64,000 nucleotides of DNA, taken from NCBI GenBank assembly GCA_022701365.1, contig JAKUHH010000108.1, forward strand, positions 743,821 to 807,820, written 5' to 3'. The position numbers and the translations under genes were made by a program. Below, one piece after another: positions 54,895 to 64,000 of this stretch (position 1 is the first letter of the stretch; each line of letters opens with the position of its first letter). Source of the DNA: Mycocentrospora acerina. Taxonomy: Eukaryota; Ascomycota; Dothideomycetes; Pleosporales. The notes under the pieces were generated by a model. The model saw only the letters and a program-made list of their open reading frames with translations. It was not told the origin of the DNA and made no database searches.

Positions 54895-56093
54895 GGTGGC
54901 GGCTGGTCGAGTCTCGTGGATGTGGTATTGTCGATGCTCTAACAGAGGCGAGGATGATGGATTTCGACGCCAAGTGTGCGCGCCTGCAGTCGGAACGAGG
55001 AGTTTATCCTTCGCCGGTTATGGTCCGTGCGACGCTAGCCATTTTCGTTCAGTCCCCCACCCTTACGGTTCGAGCCAAAACACATCCACACTCTTAAGCA
55101 TCGTTCGCAGAACTTTCCCTTAGATGCAATCCACTTCTTGTCAGGCTAGAGCTTTCTCATTGCTTATTTTGCATACTCGTAGCCACAATGTCAATGTCCG
55201 CCCCAAACGGTATATCAGGCTGTGCACATTCAGTGGCGGGCTGAATCTGCAGCCTGCTTTTGCCTTTGGCCTCAGCCTTCCTCGATGCCCACCTTGATTA
55301 TAGGAAACGGGGGCCATTTGAGCATCTTTGGACCCTTAAAAATCACACATGATGACTTTGCTCGTCAAACCGTTCTAGACAGTATCATCTACACACGCCA
55401 GGTACTTGGCGCAACACTTCGTCATGGTTGTCTGCGGATGTCTGCTCAGACTTGATGCTCTTTTTTGCAAACCCCTACTTTCAAGCATTCGCCGACGCTG
55501 GCTAGCGAATACACTTACTTATGTGTAGAAATGGCAGACAGTTAGTACACAAGGCGTACTGCTGGTGCTGGTATGATAAGTATCTATGGGAGTTCTCATT
55601 TTGTTCCTTGTCTTTTTACGTGCATCAGTTCCCGAGCATCTAAACATTCATCTCACCGCCTGTCTCCTCTCCTGACATTCCACCTCTCCATGATTTCGTC
55701 ATAAATTCAAATTTCGGCCCCAGGCTCCAGCGCGTTGCTATCTAGTTTGGGGAAGGTTTGTGGCGCGGGCAGCTTCGCCACATCTCAAGTCCCAACAGAA
55801 CACTCCAGGCAACAAACTCATTCATTTGTTCGCATTCTCTGATATCTTTAAAGACTCTGTCTGTACAGCCACTCTCCATCCACTCGAACGTAAGCATACA
55901 GGCCAGTCCTTGTGTTCCAATCCTTCCCGCTCGAGCTCCAAAACCAGTAATACAAATATTATTTACATCCACACTTCTCTATTGACCTTGTTCATTCTAT
56001 GCTTTCAGAAGCTTACGCTATTGGCCAACTCAATCCCAGCAGCGGGACTCGCCGTCTGGCTGGGAAGAGAAATTGAGACATTATTCTGTGGCA
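54895..56093. other. Bidirectional intergenic region
   Basis: 1.2 kb between uS13 (minus) and the orphan at 56094 (plus). It should hold both promoters. Short open frames (for example 54777-55097) have no domain support. Confidence 0.45.
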
Positions 56094-57554
56094 ATGGCCA
56101 GCCCATACACATCCGAGAGAGGGGTTTCTGATACTTATGCTTTGCACGATCATATTTCCCTTCTTAGCTCCACCAGATGCAACACATCATCGTCTGTAGG
56201 GAGTTCAACTCCGATCCCTTCAGGCACACTCACCTTAAACATCAGTGGGAACTGCTCCAGATGCCATCATCGCCATGTGGCTGTTAAGATCCAGGTTGAA
56301 GCCTCGAGCTCCTCTGAACACGTTGGTGAAGTGCGATGCGGGAATTGTCATCAGCTATGGTTAGGTTTTGGAAAACGCAACTCCACTAGGATCTCGTTGA
56401 TATCTTCCAACACTGTCGAGATCGACCCAGTCGAGAATGAATTTCGCTCAGCTCTAATCTATCTGGTGCGGTCATCGACTACAGCAGTATCTACAGGTCT
56501 TCCAGTCATTACAGAGTCACCCACACTAGGCCCTTCCCGCGAGACGTCCGTACGGTCCGTGGTCCGCGATGGTATCGAACGGGTGCGATCAACCAATACT
56601 CGCGCACCATCGAGTTTGAATTCTCCGCCCTCTAGCAACAATAAAAACAATGCATCAAAATTGTATTCTCCGACTGTGCCTCAAGGTGTTAATTGTGGCA
56701 CTGCTTCCGACAAACATCGTAGCAGCAGACGACCACGTTTTCTTACGCGCCTACAACAGAAACTCGAAAAATTGCCTGTGATAAAACGCCTGCTGAGCCA
56801 ACGCCGACAGCTGCATACAATCCCCACGGAGCATGAAGAATCGTCCACCCGAGATCATCTACCGGAAACCACAATCCTCAGGCCCATAACACCTCCAGCT
56901 GCCATTGTAAAAGATGAACCAAGCGGGATTCAATCTTTGCATTACGCGAATGAGCCGGGGGACAACCCTCTTCTTATTTGCGGCCCTTCAGCAAGTCCCA
57001 TACAAGCTGTTGACTCCATCAGAAGCCTAGATGGGGGCGTGCTGACGGGTGTGAGTCCGGAACAACGTATTTCTTACATGCGGGAAGCTCTCACAACTTT
57101 TGATACTTTACGTACCAAACATAAATTGCCGGGTACAGCTTACAGAAGGGCTAGCCATCCAACTCAAGTTGATCTTAGTTCAGAGAATTTGACATCCCAT
57201 ACAACTCCGCCATCACTGCGCAGCTACATATTGACTGGTGTTGGAGGCATTGCTTTAACTTCTGACGAATCTTTGGTTTATAATTCTACCCTAAATGAAA
57301 CCGACTCTTTGGACGCTAGAGTTGTTGAGGATTCTAACTTCATCTCTCCTGGAGGCCTCACAAGTGTGATAGTGATCGAAGGAAGGTCTTGGAGCAGCGG
57401 CTCTCTACTACACCATGACCTAACACTGGAATCGACGCTGGGCAACATAGGTACATTTGAGTCGCAAGTACAGCTTCCTCCATCTGTAGATGAACAGGAG
57501 TTATCCCTTGAAGGTAGTCGACGTTATTCCTCGCCATCTCCACCCGTCGATTAA
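56094..57554 (+). CDS. Hypothetical protein with paired CxxC motifs
   Basis: 486 aa from ATG 56094 (MASPYTSERG). One compact region near residues 50-110 has two CxxC pairs (NCSRCHHRHV and RCGNCHQLW) with beta-strand-like sequence between (VAVKIQVEAS), as in a small zinc ribbon. A basic stretch follows around residues 215-240 (RRPRFLTRLQQKLEKL). The rest is Ser/Thr/Pro-rich and disordered. Intronless. I do not know the family; a nucleic-acid-binding or regulatory role is a guess from the zinc-ribbon-like spacing. Confidence 0.7.
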   Translation: MASPYTSERGVSDTYALHDHISLLSSTRCNTSSSVGSSTPIPSGTLTLNISGNCSRCHHRHVAVKIQVEASSSSEHVGEVRCGNCHQLWLGFGKRNSTRISLISSNTVEIDPVENEFRSALIYLVRSSTTAVSTGLPVITESPTLGPSRETSVRSVVRDGIERVRSTNTRAPSSLNSPPSSNNKNNASKLYSPTVPQGVNCGTASDKHRSSRRPRFLTRLQQKLEKLPVIKRLLSQRRQLHTIPTEHEESSTRDHLPETTILRPITPPAAIVKDEPSGIQSLHYANEPGDNPLLICGPSASPIQAVDSIRSLDGGVLTGVSPEQRISYMREALTTFDTLRTKHKLPGTAYRRASHPTQVDLSSENLTSHTTPPSLRSYILTGVGGIALTSDESLVYNSTLNETDSLDARVVEDSNFISPGGLTSVIVIEGRSWSSGSLLHHDLTLESTLGNIGTFESQVQLPPSVDEQELSLEGSRRYSSPSPPVD

Positions 57555-58412
57555 GAAAAAACAGCACACTTTGGTTGATTTTTTCTGTCATCACATGGCT
57601 CGCTACTTTCGTTGGCCTTCTTACATGTCAGTCTGCTTCTGTCATTTATCAGATCATAATATCCAACTTCTTTCCTTTCTTATCAATCACATGTTCTCAT
57701 TTGCAACCACTTGTGTCTCACAAAGACTTTGATTTTCTTCGTGCAGAGGGCTTTTCACAAGGGAGTTGAAGACTTACGTTCTTTTCACGATAAGTATTGA
57801 CGATTGTGTAACTTTTCAATGTTGTCGGGCTATTCGAGATTTCGTTCTTTACTATTAGTATTCATATTCAATTTTGTCTTGAAATTATAGCCATATGCAA
57901 ACTTAGAATCAACTCATTTCTTTCCTCTCATTCGAGACTATGACATCAGCAATGTTTTGGTGATTCGCTTGATTTTACACGCTGCTTGTTGACTGGGACT
58001 GAAAACACTCAGAGCGTTAACTGCATCACACAAAGAAGCACAGGACGTTATATACAACGACCCGTTGTCCAAAGCAGTAATAGACGAGTTGGGCGGGTTT
58101 TTTCCATACTTGCGTATTTTCTTTGAACTTTTACAGCATTGCAAGAGATCAATCTGATACTCCAGAATATCAGCTTATCGAATCCAAAAGTAACAATCAT
58201 CTCGTCTTTCACTACAAGGCGTTTAGAAACCATGCCCATTGGATTGCTCTGATTGTCAGGCCACCCGCTGAGCCGCTGTAACGTCTTGGCCACCCCCAGC
58301 ATGATACCCACCCCAAAAATAGCAACCAGTAACTCTTTCTGCAGATTTATCTGAAAATCCACCGCGTTGAATACTTTGAATCCTCACGCTCATCGTCTCT
58401 TCCTTGGAAAAT
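57555..58412. other. Intergenic region
   Basis: 858 bp between two + strand genes, AT-rich. 3' UTR and promoter only; no gene is seen. Confidence 0.5.
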
Positions 58413-59263
58413 ATGTCAACAAACGAGGGCTTTGCAATCCGTCGAAACGGTTCTTGTCTAGCAGGCATTGAAACCGACTGCGGCCCCACACGCGCGCCGT
58501 TCCGGGGATGCTGTCCAAACGGCCTCGAATGCCCTTCTGCATACAACATTGCGTGTTGTCTGTCAGGCACAAATTGCACAGCAGCGCTCATACCACAGCC
58601 GAAATGCGCGAACGCGACGTGGGATCTATTTGACAATGGGGGCTATTTTTGCTGTGACCATGGGTTGCCGGGGTTCAATCGCTCTAATTCGAATGGCTGC
58701 GCATCACCAGGAGCGCTGGCTCAGAAGGGAGATGTGTCTTTGGCTACTGTGAGCGTAGGACGAGGTATGGGGTTGAGTTCGACCTGTTGTTGCGTTATTT
58801 TTACTGATCGTATGACACAGCAAGCACAACGGCCTCATCCACCGATTCATCTACCCCTTTATCCGTCGCCTCTTCATTGCCAACTTCCATGACTACTGAA
58901 AGCCCGACGACGGCAAAGTCGGGAAGCTCGTCGACTCCGGTCGGTGCTATTGCGGGAGGCGTTGTCGGAGGTGTAGTCGCAATTGCGTTACTTGCGTTCC
59001 TAGCCTGGTTTGTGCTGCGACGAAAGCGTAAGAATCCGTATACGACCCCTCCTGTATCGCATGAAGAAGCAGAGATGAAGTATCAATTGGACGAGCACCG
59101 AGCTTTCCACGAGGCAGATGGTACATCGGTGCAGAATAATCATGTCGAGGAACTACCAGCGCATCAAGCGCCTGTTGAGCTTCCTGCATCACAACCGTCA
59201 TCACAGCCGTCATCACAACCGTCAATTGCACATGCCAAAAATCCAAATTCGCACCCAAAATAG
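58413..59263 (+). CDS. Cys-rich single-pass membrane protein
   Basis: Two exons, 58413-58764 and 58821-59263 (56-nt intron, phase 1), giving 264 aa. The N-terminal ~95 residues have about 12 Cys (ETDCG, RGCCPNGLECP, ACCLSGTNC, YFCCDHG), a pattern I recall in an uncharacterised fungal family. A Ser/Thr-rich stalk follows, then one membrane helix (AIAGGVVGGVVAIALLAFLA) with a basic RRKRK stop-transfer, and a cytosolic tail with a Q/P/S repeat (PSSQPSSQPS). No signal peptide is visible at the start. A sensor-like role, as in WSC or mucin-type sensors, is an inference from the layout only. Confidence 0.82.
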
Positions 59264-60946
59264 TGCCGAGAAGACCCCATCGAGATCGAATCCTACATAG
59301 TAGCTCTTTAGCAGTAACAACGATGCTAGGGACTACCACGGCATGAATATATGAGGCGGGTCTACTCGTGTCAAAGAGTGGATCGGTGGATCCTAGAGGC
59401 AGCTTAATCCTTTCGTAGCATGGATGGGGGAAATCTAGTTATTACTAAGTAAATTTTTAGCAATAACTAACCACAGACGTATTTTGTAGATGATTTGGTA
59501 AATTAGTTATTACTAAGTTTCTTCCATCCACGACATGCAACATGGATGGGGGAAATCTTATAATTACTAAGTAAGTAGCTAGCAATTACTAGCCAGGGAC
59601 GTTTTTTCCAAGTGATTTAGTGAATTGGTAATTACTAAGTTTCCTCCATCCATGGTCTGTAGCATGGATGGGGGAAATCTTATTATTACTTAGTAAGTCG
59701 CTAGTAATTACTAACCACAGACGCATTTTGTGTGAGACTTAGTACATTAATAATACTAAACTACTAGATTTCGCCTGATAATTTTACTCAATTAGTAATT
59801 TCTAAATATCCCCCATCCATGGTCTGTAGTATCCGCTCTGTACTATATGCTATCCAGAAACGGAAAATAATCTTGTGGACTGAACACTCCTACTCACCAG
59901 GGTACTATCAAAACCTCCCGACGAACTTACCACCGATGCCGACATGTTGCTGGAAGGGTTTAATTCGTATTCGTATCATCACTGCTTGCTGCAAAAGACT
60001 GTATTCGGAAAACGTAAACTGCAGAGAAATACAATGGCTTCTGCCAGGCCGGCGAGGGTATAGCTCTTTACCATCACTAGTATTTCTCACAGGAGTAGAA
60101 ACACTTCGGGTTAATAATCTTTCTGTCTACCCCATCGATGAGCCAACAGAACATAAGAATCGTATACCGTAAAACGGTGTTCCTCTCTTTAAACGTTAGC
60201 AGGGGCCCTGAGTGTGCTAAAACCAACTCCCTTGAGTAGCATATGGGCCAGTGTTGACACCTCACAAACACCTCATTAGTGCACGCTACTAAGGATCTTC
60301 TTGTCATATCAGCCATGGCTACAACCCATTTAGGAAGCACGTGTTTCTCAGAGCGTAATTACACGCAGAATTAGTCTGTTTAGGGTTTCCAAGCTAGTTT
60401 ATACCTAGCTGCTGACTGCTCCTGCTTAGCGTTTCATAAGAGGAACACGGTTTTTACGGTATACGAATCAACAGGTACCTAGCTATCCAATGTTTCAAAC
60501 AGACGGTTAGATGTAAGCAACAGTGTAAGCATCCATCTCGTCATCCGTGGGGCGTCGCCGACATGCAGCCGTTCATCTAACAGTAATTCCCTTACAACCG
60601 CATCTGGCCAGGAGCATCGATCTTCTGGGACAAGTGCACACCCTCGACTCGCAAAACCACAAGTCATGCAAGACTCGACCTCGAAATAGGACGAGCAATG
60701 TTGCAAAGCTGCGCACACATGGCATACTCAAGTACAGAAAAAAATTACCGAAAAGTATTGCACTGCACTGCATTTTAATTAAAAAAAAAATAGAAGAATT
60801 GGACAAGTCCCATTTTCATTTTCGGTTTTCTATTCTCATCGTCTTTCTACCCCACTACCACGATGAACCCTGGCCCCCCCTTACCACCCCTCGACACCAC
60901 TTCAATCTCCACTCCCGTCCCTCATCTGCGACCTCAAACAACCAAC
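59264..60946. other. AT-rich region with hairpin repeat array
   Basis: 1.7 kb with no gene I trust. Besides the MITE-like array at 59419-59822, the part from about 59830 to 60720 has only short open frames with many stops (for example 60077-60340 and 60479-60718 on the minus strand). It may be decayed transposon DNA, but no transposase motif is readable. Confidence 0.4.
59419..59822. mobile_element. Array of three MITE-like hairpin elements
   Basis: Three adjacent AT-rich units, 59419-59532, 59541-59653 and 59663-59822, each start CATGGATGGGGGAAA and end in its near reverse complement (TTTCCTCCATCCATG or a variant). Units 1 and 2 are 113-114 bp; unit 3 is about 160 bp, with an extra stretch around 59758-59795. 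The spacer or flank TGGTCTGTAG follows units 2 and 3, pointing to tandem duplication. No coding capacity. Terminal inverted repeats and short length fit a miniature inverted-repeat element, but no target-site duplication is certain. Confidence 0.6.
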
Positions 60947-61748
60947 CTATTTCTGCACAAGGCTGTATGCGCTAGTGGTAAGATAAGCATCCGAGCCGCT
61001 GAATGGCTCGGTGCCGGCTCCGATGCTGGTCAGAATCTGGTTCTTGTTGAGTCCCTGCTTAGAGACCAAGTAATCCACGAAATCCATGATATCGCCGGAG
61101 AAGCTGGTGATCTGGCTGGTCGCAACAAAGCTGAAGACCTTCATGGAGCCGTTAGGGCCAATGTAGAGCTTGAAGCTCTTGCCTGCAATGGTGACGGTCG
61201 CAACGGGGCTGCCGGTCGAGGAGATGGGGCCAGCGCCGCCAATGGCAGCGAGCCAGATCATGATCTCATTCTCTGCCTTGCCACCGGCGGTGGACGAGGT
61301 GAAGAGGTCATACGAAACGTTGGCAACGAGGTTGGAGCCAGTGTAAGCCCACTTCCAGACTGACTGGAGGGAGGTGATGGAAGCGAGTGACTTTTGGGTG
61401 ATTTTGGTGACGACATTGGCGTAGGACTTGACATGGCCCGCACCGCCTAATCATGTGTTAGACCAGGAAAGAAGACAATCATATGGATGAACGAATGGTG
61501 TACATACCTGCCCATGACCACTTGGTGTGCCACTTCACAGTGGTGCCGCTGAGGCCGTCAATGCCAGTGCATTGCCAGCCTGAGGTGGCTTGAGCGCCGC
61601 CCCAGAGGTTGTTGTAGACAGTGTAGGGACCAGTGACTGCGGAGTCCCATTGGCTACAGTAGTCTGCGCGTTTCTCAACGGCAGTGGGGCTTGCGAGAGC
61701 AAGGGAAGCCGTGCTGGCAAGAGAGAGGGCGATAGTAGAGAACTTCAT
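60947..61748 (-). CDS. GH12 endoglucanase / xyloglucanase
   Basis: Two exons, 61748-61508 and 61446-60947 (61-nt intron, phase 1), giving 246 aa, typical for GH12. Signal peptide of about 19 residues (MKFSTIALSLASTASLALA), then a possible KR processing site (VEKR). Retaining beta-glucanase that cuts cellulose-like or xyloglucan chains outside the cell. The nucleophile Glu lies in ENEIMIWLA and the acid/base Glu in GAGTEPFSGS. Other GH12 marks are NNLWGGAQATSGWQC and the YDLFTSS motif. The splice restores WSWAGGGAGHVKSYANV. Confidence 0.95.
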
Positions 61749-62501
61749 GATGTCGAAAAAGAATGGAAGGTAATTAGAGAAGAAGGTAATAAGAGATGAA
61801 GATAATTAGAGATGAAGGTAAAGAGAGATGCTGATGTCAAAAGAGAGGATGTTCTTTGATGCCGGATGTGAAGACTGCGAAGAGGGTGTCGACCTTAAGT
61901 ACTTGTCGAGTATCTAAGAACAATACAGAGAGACAGGGACCAGCACCGGAGATTCCAGAGTGATGACCCACTTTCATTCCCGAGCATGCATGTATATGGC
62001 GAGCAGCGTTCCGAGTCACGTAGAGATCCTTCCGAACGTGGAGATGTATACATTTGGAAGATCAGTGCACAGTCTGGACTTTTCAAAGTAATGTGCCAGT
62101 TCTGTCAGCTGTTTGGTGGATTTGGAAAGGGCCGTAAGCTAGTGGGTAATACCGCAATGATGCTATCTTTACTCCTTGACAACTGTGAATAGAGCTGTCC
62201 ATATTGACGGTTGTATACATGATGCGGTAGATTGACGGATGACAAAGGCTCGATGATCATGCACCGTTAAGCTTATTACCCCACACGCCACGCCGGAATT
62301 AAAAACAGCTGACCGATGCTTAATTGCAAAGCCAATATAAGAACCCAGTGACAAAGGAGTTGAGGCTTATTTGATCCGGAGGTTGCAATGACGTCTGCGT
62401 GCTGACTCGTGAGTGTCAGATGTAAATGAAGACTAGGAAGGCGCTCAAACACCGATTTACCCGCTGGCTTGTCGAGGCTTAACCAAACGAACTGGTAAAG
62501 T
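61749..62501. other. Intergenic region, GH12 promoter
   Basis: 753 bp. The left ~400 bp lies just upstream of the GH12 gene, with repeated AGAGATGAAG units around 61790-61830. The right part is the 3' flank of the F-box-like gene. No gene is supported. Confidence 0.45.
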
Positions 62502-63568
62502 TTAGTCTGTCCTGTCGAATGACTCGTCGACGGTATGCAACCCAAGCATTTCAAGTTCTTCTGGCTCGACGAGGGACTTGATTGAAGGCTAGAAAGGTTA
62601 GCGAGCGCCCTATGAAGAAAGCGAATATCGCAGTTTACCGTGCGCATGTCTCCTCTCCTTCTAACATGCCATGCCTGCTGGTCCAGTGTCTCGACTTGTT
62701 CGTATAATGGCTCCGGAGTTTCTGCGGTCCATACACCCAAAAGTCTCCTGTTAACTTTTCTCATGTGATGTCGTCTCTTTGCAGTAATTGGGTTGTCTAA
62801 CCAATATTGAATCCTCTCCCATTTGACATCAGGCAGATCCCAACTCCCCAAAGCACGCCCTTGTATCAATATGTCAACACTCAGTTCCCTGACCACTGGG
62901 AAATGATCTAGGATTTTTGCAATCGCGACGGAGACAGCATCGGGGTTTGTGCTTGGAGGATGTGTTGCATTGCTCTGCTGCATCCTGGTAGACACCTGCG
63001 GCGGTCCATCCCACCAGTCATACCCAGGCCAGACGAGAAGTCTGAGCTTTCTGGCCTGGCTCATAAAGGGAAGTAGGGCCAGGAATCGCGGCGAGAGTTC
63101 GTCACGGTCAGGCCTAAAATAGCCCATGGCACTGAGTTGCGGCCTCTGAACTTCTAGCGTAATACGGAGCTCATTTTGCGCATCGCATGCTCGTTCTGCC
63201 TGCTCATCAAAATCGGCGCCTATCCTTTCGGCGAGAATGCTGCTTTTTGGACGCTCCTTGCATGTTGCTTCCAAGCTTTTTATGGGAGGAGACGTATTGA
63301 GCAAGTGGGCGTGGCTGTCAAGACATTCGTCCCGCAACTGCCTGCTTGTTGCTAGAATATTTGGTGGTGGTAGACTGGGCAGGTAAATGCGGGTGTCGAC
63401 AAATGTTTGCTCGGTTTTCCTGGAGCGGTGGAGAGAGGTTGTGTCTGTACTTGCACTGGAGGTGTATACAAAGTCTGGCTCAGTGAGGTAGCCGAGTATC
63501 TCCTCACGCAACTCTCGTGGGATGCGCATGAGAGGCGGCGTAGCCTGCGCAGCGAATGGCGCAGTCAT
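62502..63568 (-). CDS. F-box-like hypothetical protein
   Basis: Two exons, 63568-62639 and 62588-62502 (50-nt intron, phase 0), giving 338 aa. Without splicing the frame reads on to 62276 through sequence that is not protein-like; with it, the end becomes SIKSLVEPEELEMLGLHTVD..., a better terminus. The N-terminus has an F-box-like segment (LMRIPRELREEILGYLTEPDF) as in many fungal orphan proteins, then ILATSRQLRDECLD, a motif seen in related 'F-box-like' families. The middle (FLALLPFMSQARKLRLLVWPG) is hydrophobic. Function unknown; it may recruit an SCF ligase. Confidence 0.75.
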
Positions 63569-64000
63569 GTTGATGGAGCTCAGGACCTAGATGAAATCGA
63601 ATTGGCCTTGACGGACGCTGAAAGACGGCTGTTTTGAGGTTCAAGGTCAGGCGCCCACCACGAGTGGAGTACCGCAGGCGCACGGGTGCAGGAGTGGCTG
63701 TTTGTTGTATGTTGCCTAATCATTCAGGCCAAGTGGGCATCACATTGAATACAAGCAACAGCGGCATCTTGGCTGTGGGTCACAATGTCACAATGGAGGT
63801 TGTTGTCGATGCACGCAGAGAGCTGAAGAAGGGAAACGCAGTCGTGATGGGCACAATCTACGTAGATACAAGACAAGGGGTGTTGTGTCGCAAGCTTTGT
63901 TCCGTCACAGACGTTGTTCACCTGCGTCGTCCCACGCGCGGTAGGACCGAACAGGTGAGGGCCGGACGCGTTCCTGGACGATGGCGACTTGTGGCGCAGG
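63569..64000. other. Window end, promoter of the F-box-like gene
   Basis: 432 bp with no supported gene. The first part is the F-box-like promoter. A short open frame at 63724-63921 (minus) has five Cys and five His in 65 residues but no recognisable domain. Confidence 0.4.

Noticed and set aside
59819..60172. 117-residue open frame after the hairpin array
   Set aside because: No transposase or other domain; its amino-acid composition looks like random AT-rich DNA.

Overview
The window is nuclear DNA of a filamentous ascomycete (Pezizomycotina). Introns are mostly about 50-60 nt with GTRNGT...YAG borders, and coding and non-coding stretches alternate at roughly one gene per 2-2.5 kb. The families present are typical of filamentous fungi: an RNA-silencing RdRP, a Zn2Cys6 regulator, a GH12 glucanase, an LPMO-like protein, DUF1770 and a dienelactone hydrolase-SnoaL fusion. 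A dothideomycete is my best guess from the look of the orphan proteins, but it is not proven. One scaffold gap of 147 N lies inside a poly-C tract (35506-35702).

Layout. 1-9.4 kb: 3' part of an orphan gene, a phytanoyl-CoA-dioxygenase-like gene, a 1,023-bp uninterrupted (AAG)341 tract, and an RdRP gene converging on that tract. 9.9-17.1 kb: TCTP and a SUR2-type sphingolipid C4-hydroxylase (divergent), an orphan 622-aa protein, and D-arabinono-1,4-lactone oxidase. 18.2-25.5 kb: RDH54, a multipass membrane protein, calcineurin B, and a DUF1770 protein. 26.6-32.9 kb: a BTB-like protein, a vWA protein, and a secreted LPMO-like protein. 36.1-43.8 kb: 3-isopropylmalate dehydrogenase, then kynureninase and indoleamine 2,3-dioxygenase sharing one promoter, with a Zn2Cys6 regulator tail-to-tail with the dioxygenase. 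46.1-54.9 kb: dienelactone hydrolase-SnoaL fusion, carboxypeptidase Y, SDO1/SBDS, a low-complexity orphan, and ribosomal protein uS13. 56-64 kb: two orphan or semi-orphan proteins, an array of MITE-like hairpin repeats, a GH12 endoglucanase, and an F-box-like protein.

How genes relate. Most are unrelated housekeeping genes. The clearest functional unit is tryptophan catabolism at 38.3-43.8 kb (two kynurenine-pathway enzymes plus a neighbouring zinc-cluster factor). The most unusual DNA is the giant pure AAG/CTT tract lying between the convergent 3' ends of the dioxygenase and RdRP genes. Splice sites were assigned by eye from GT...AG borders, phase and family conservation. No clear tRNA, rRNA, CRISPR array or intact transposon was seen.
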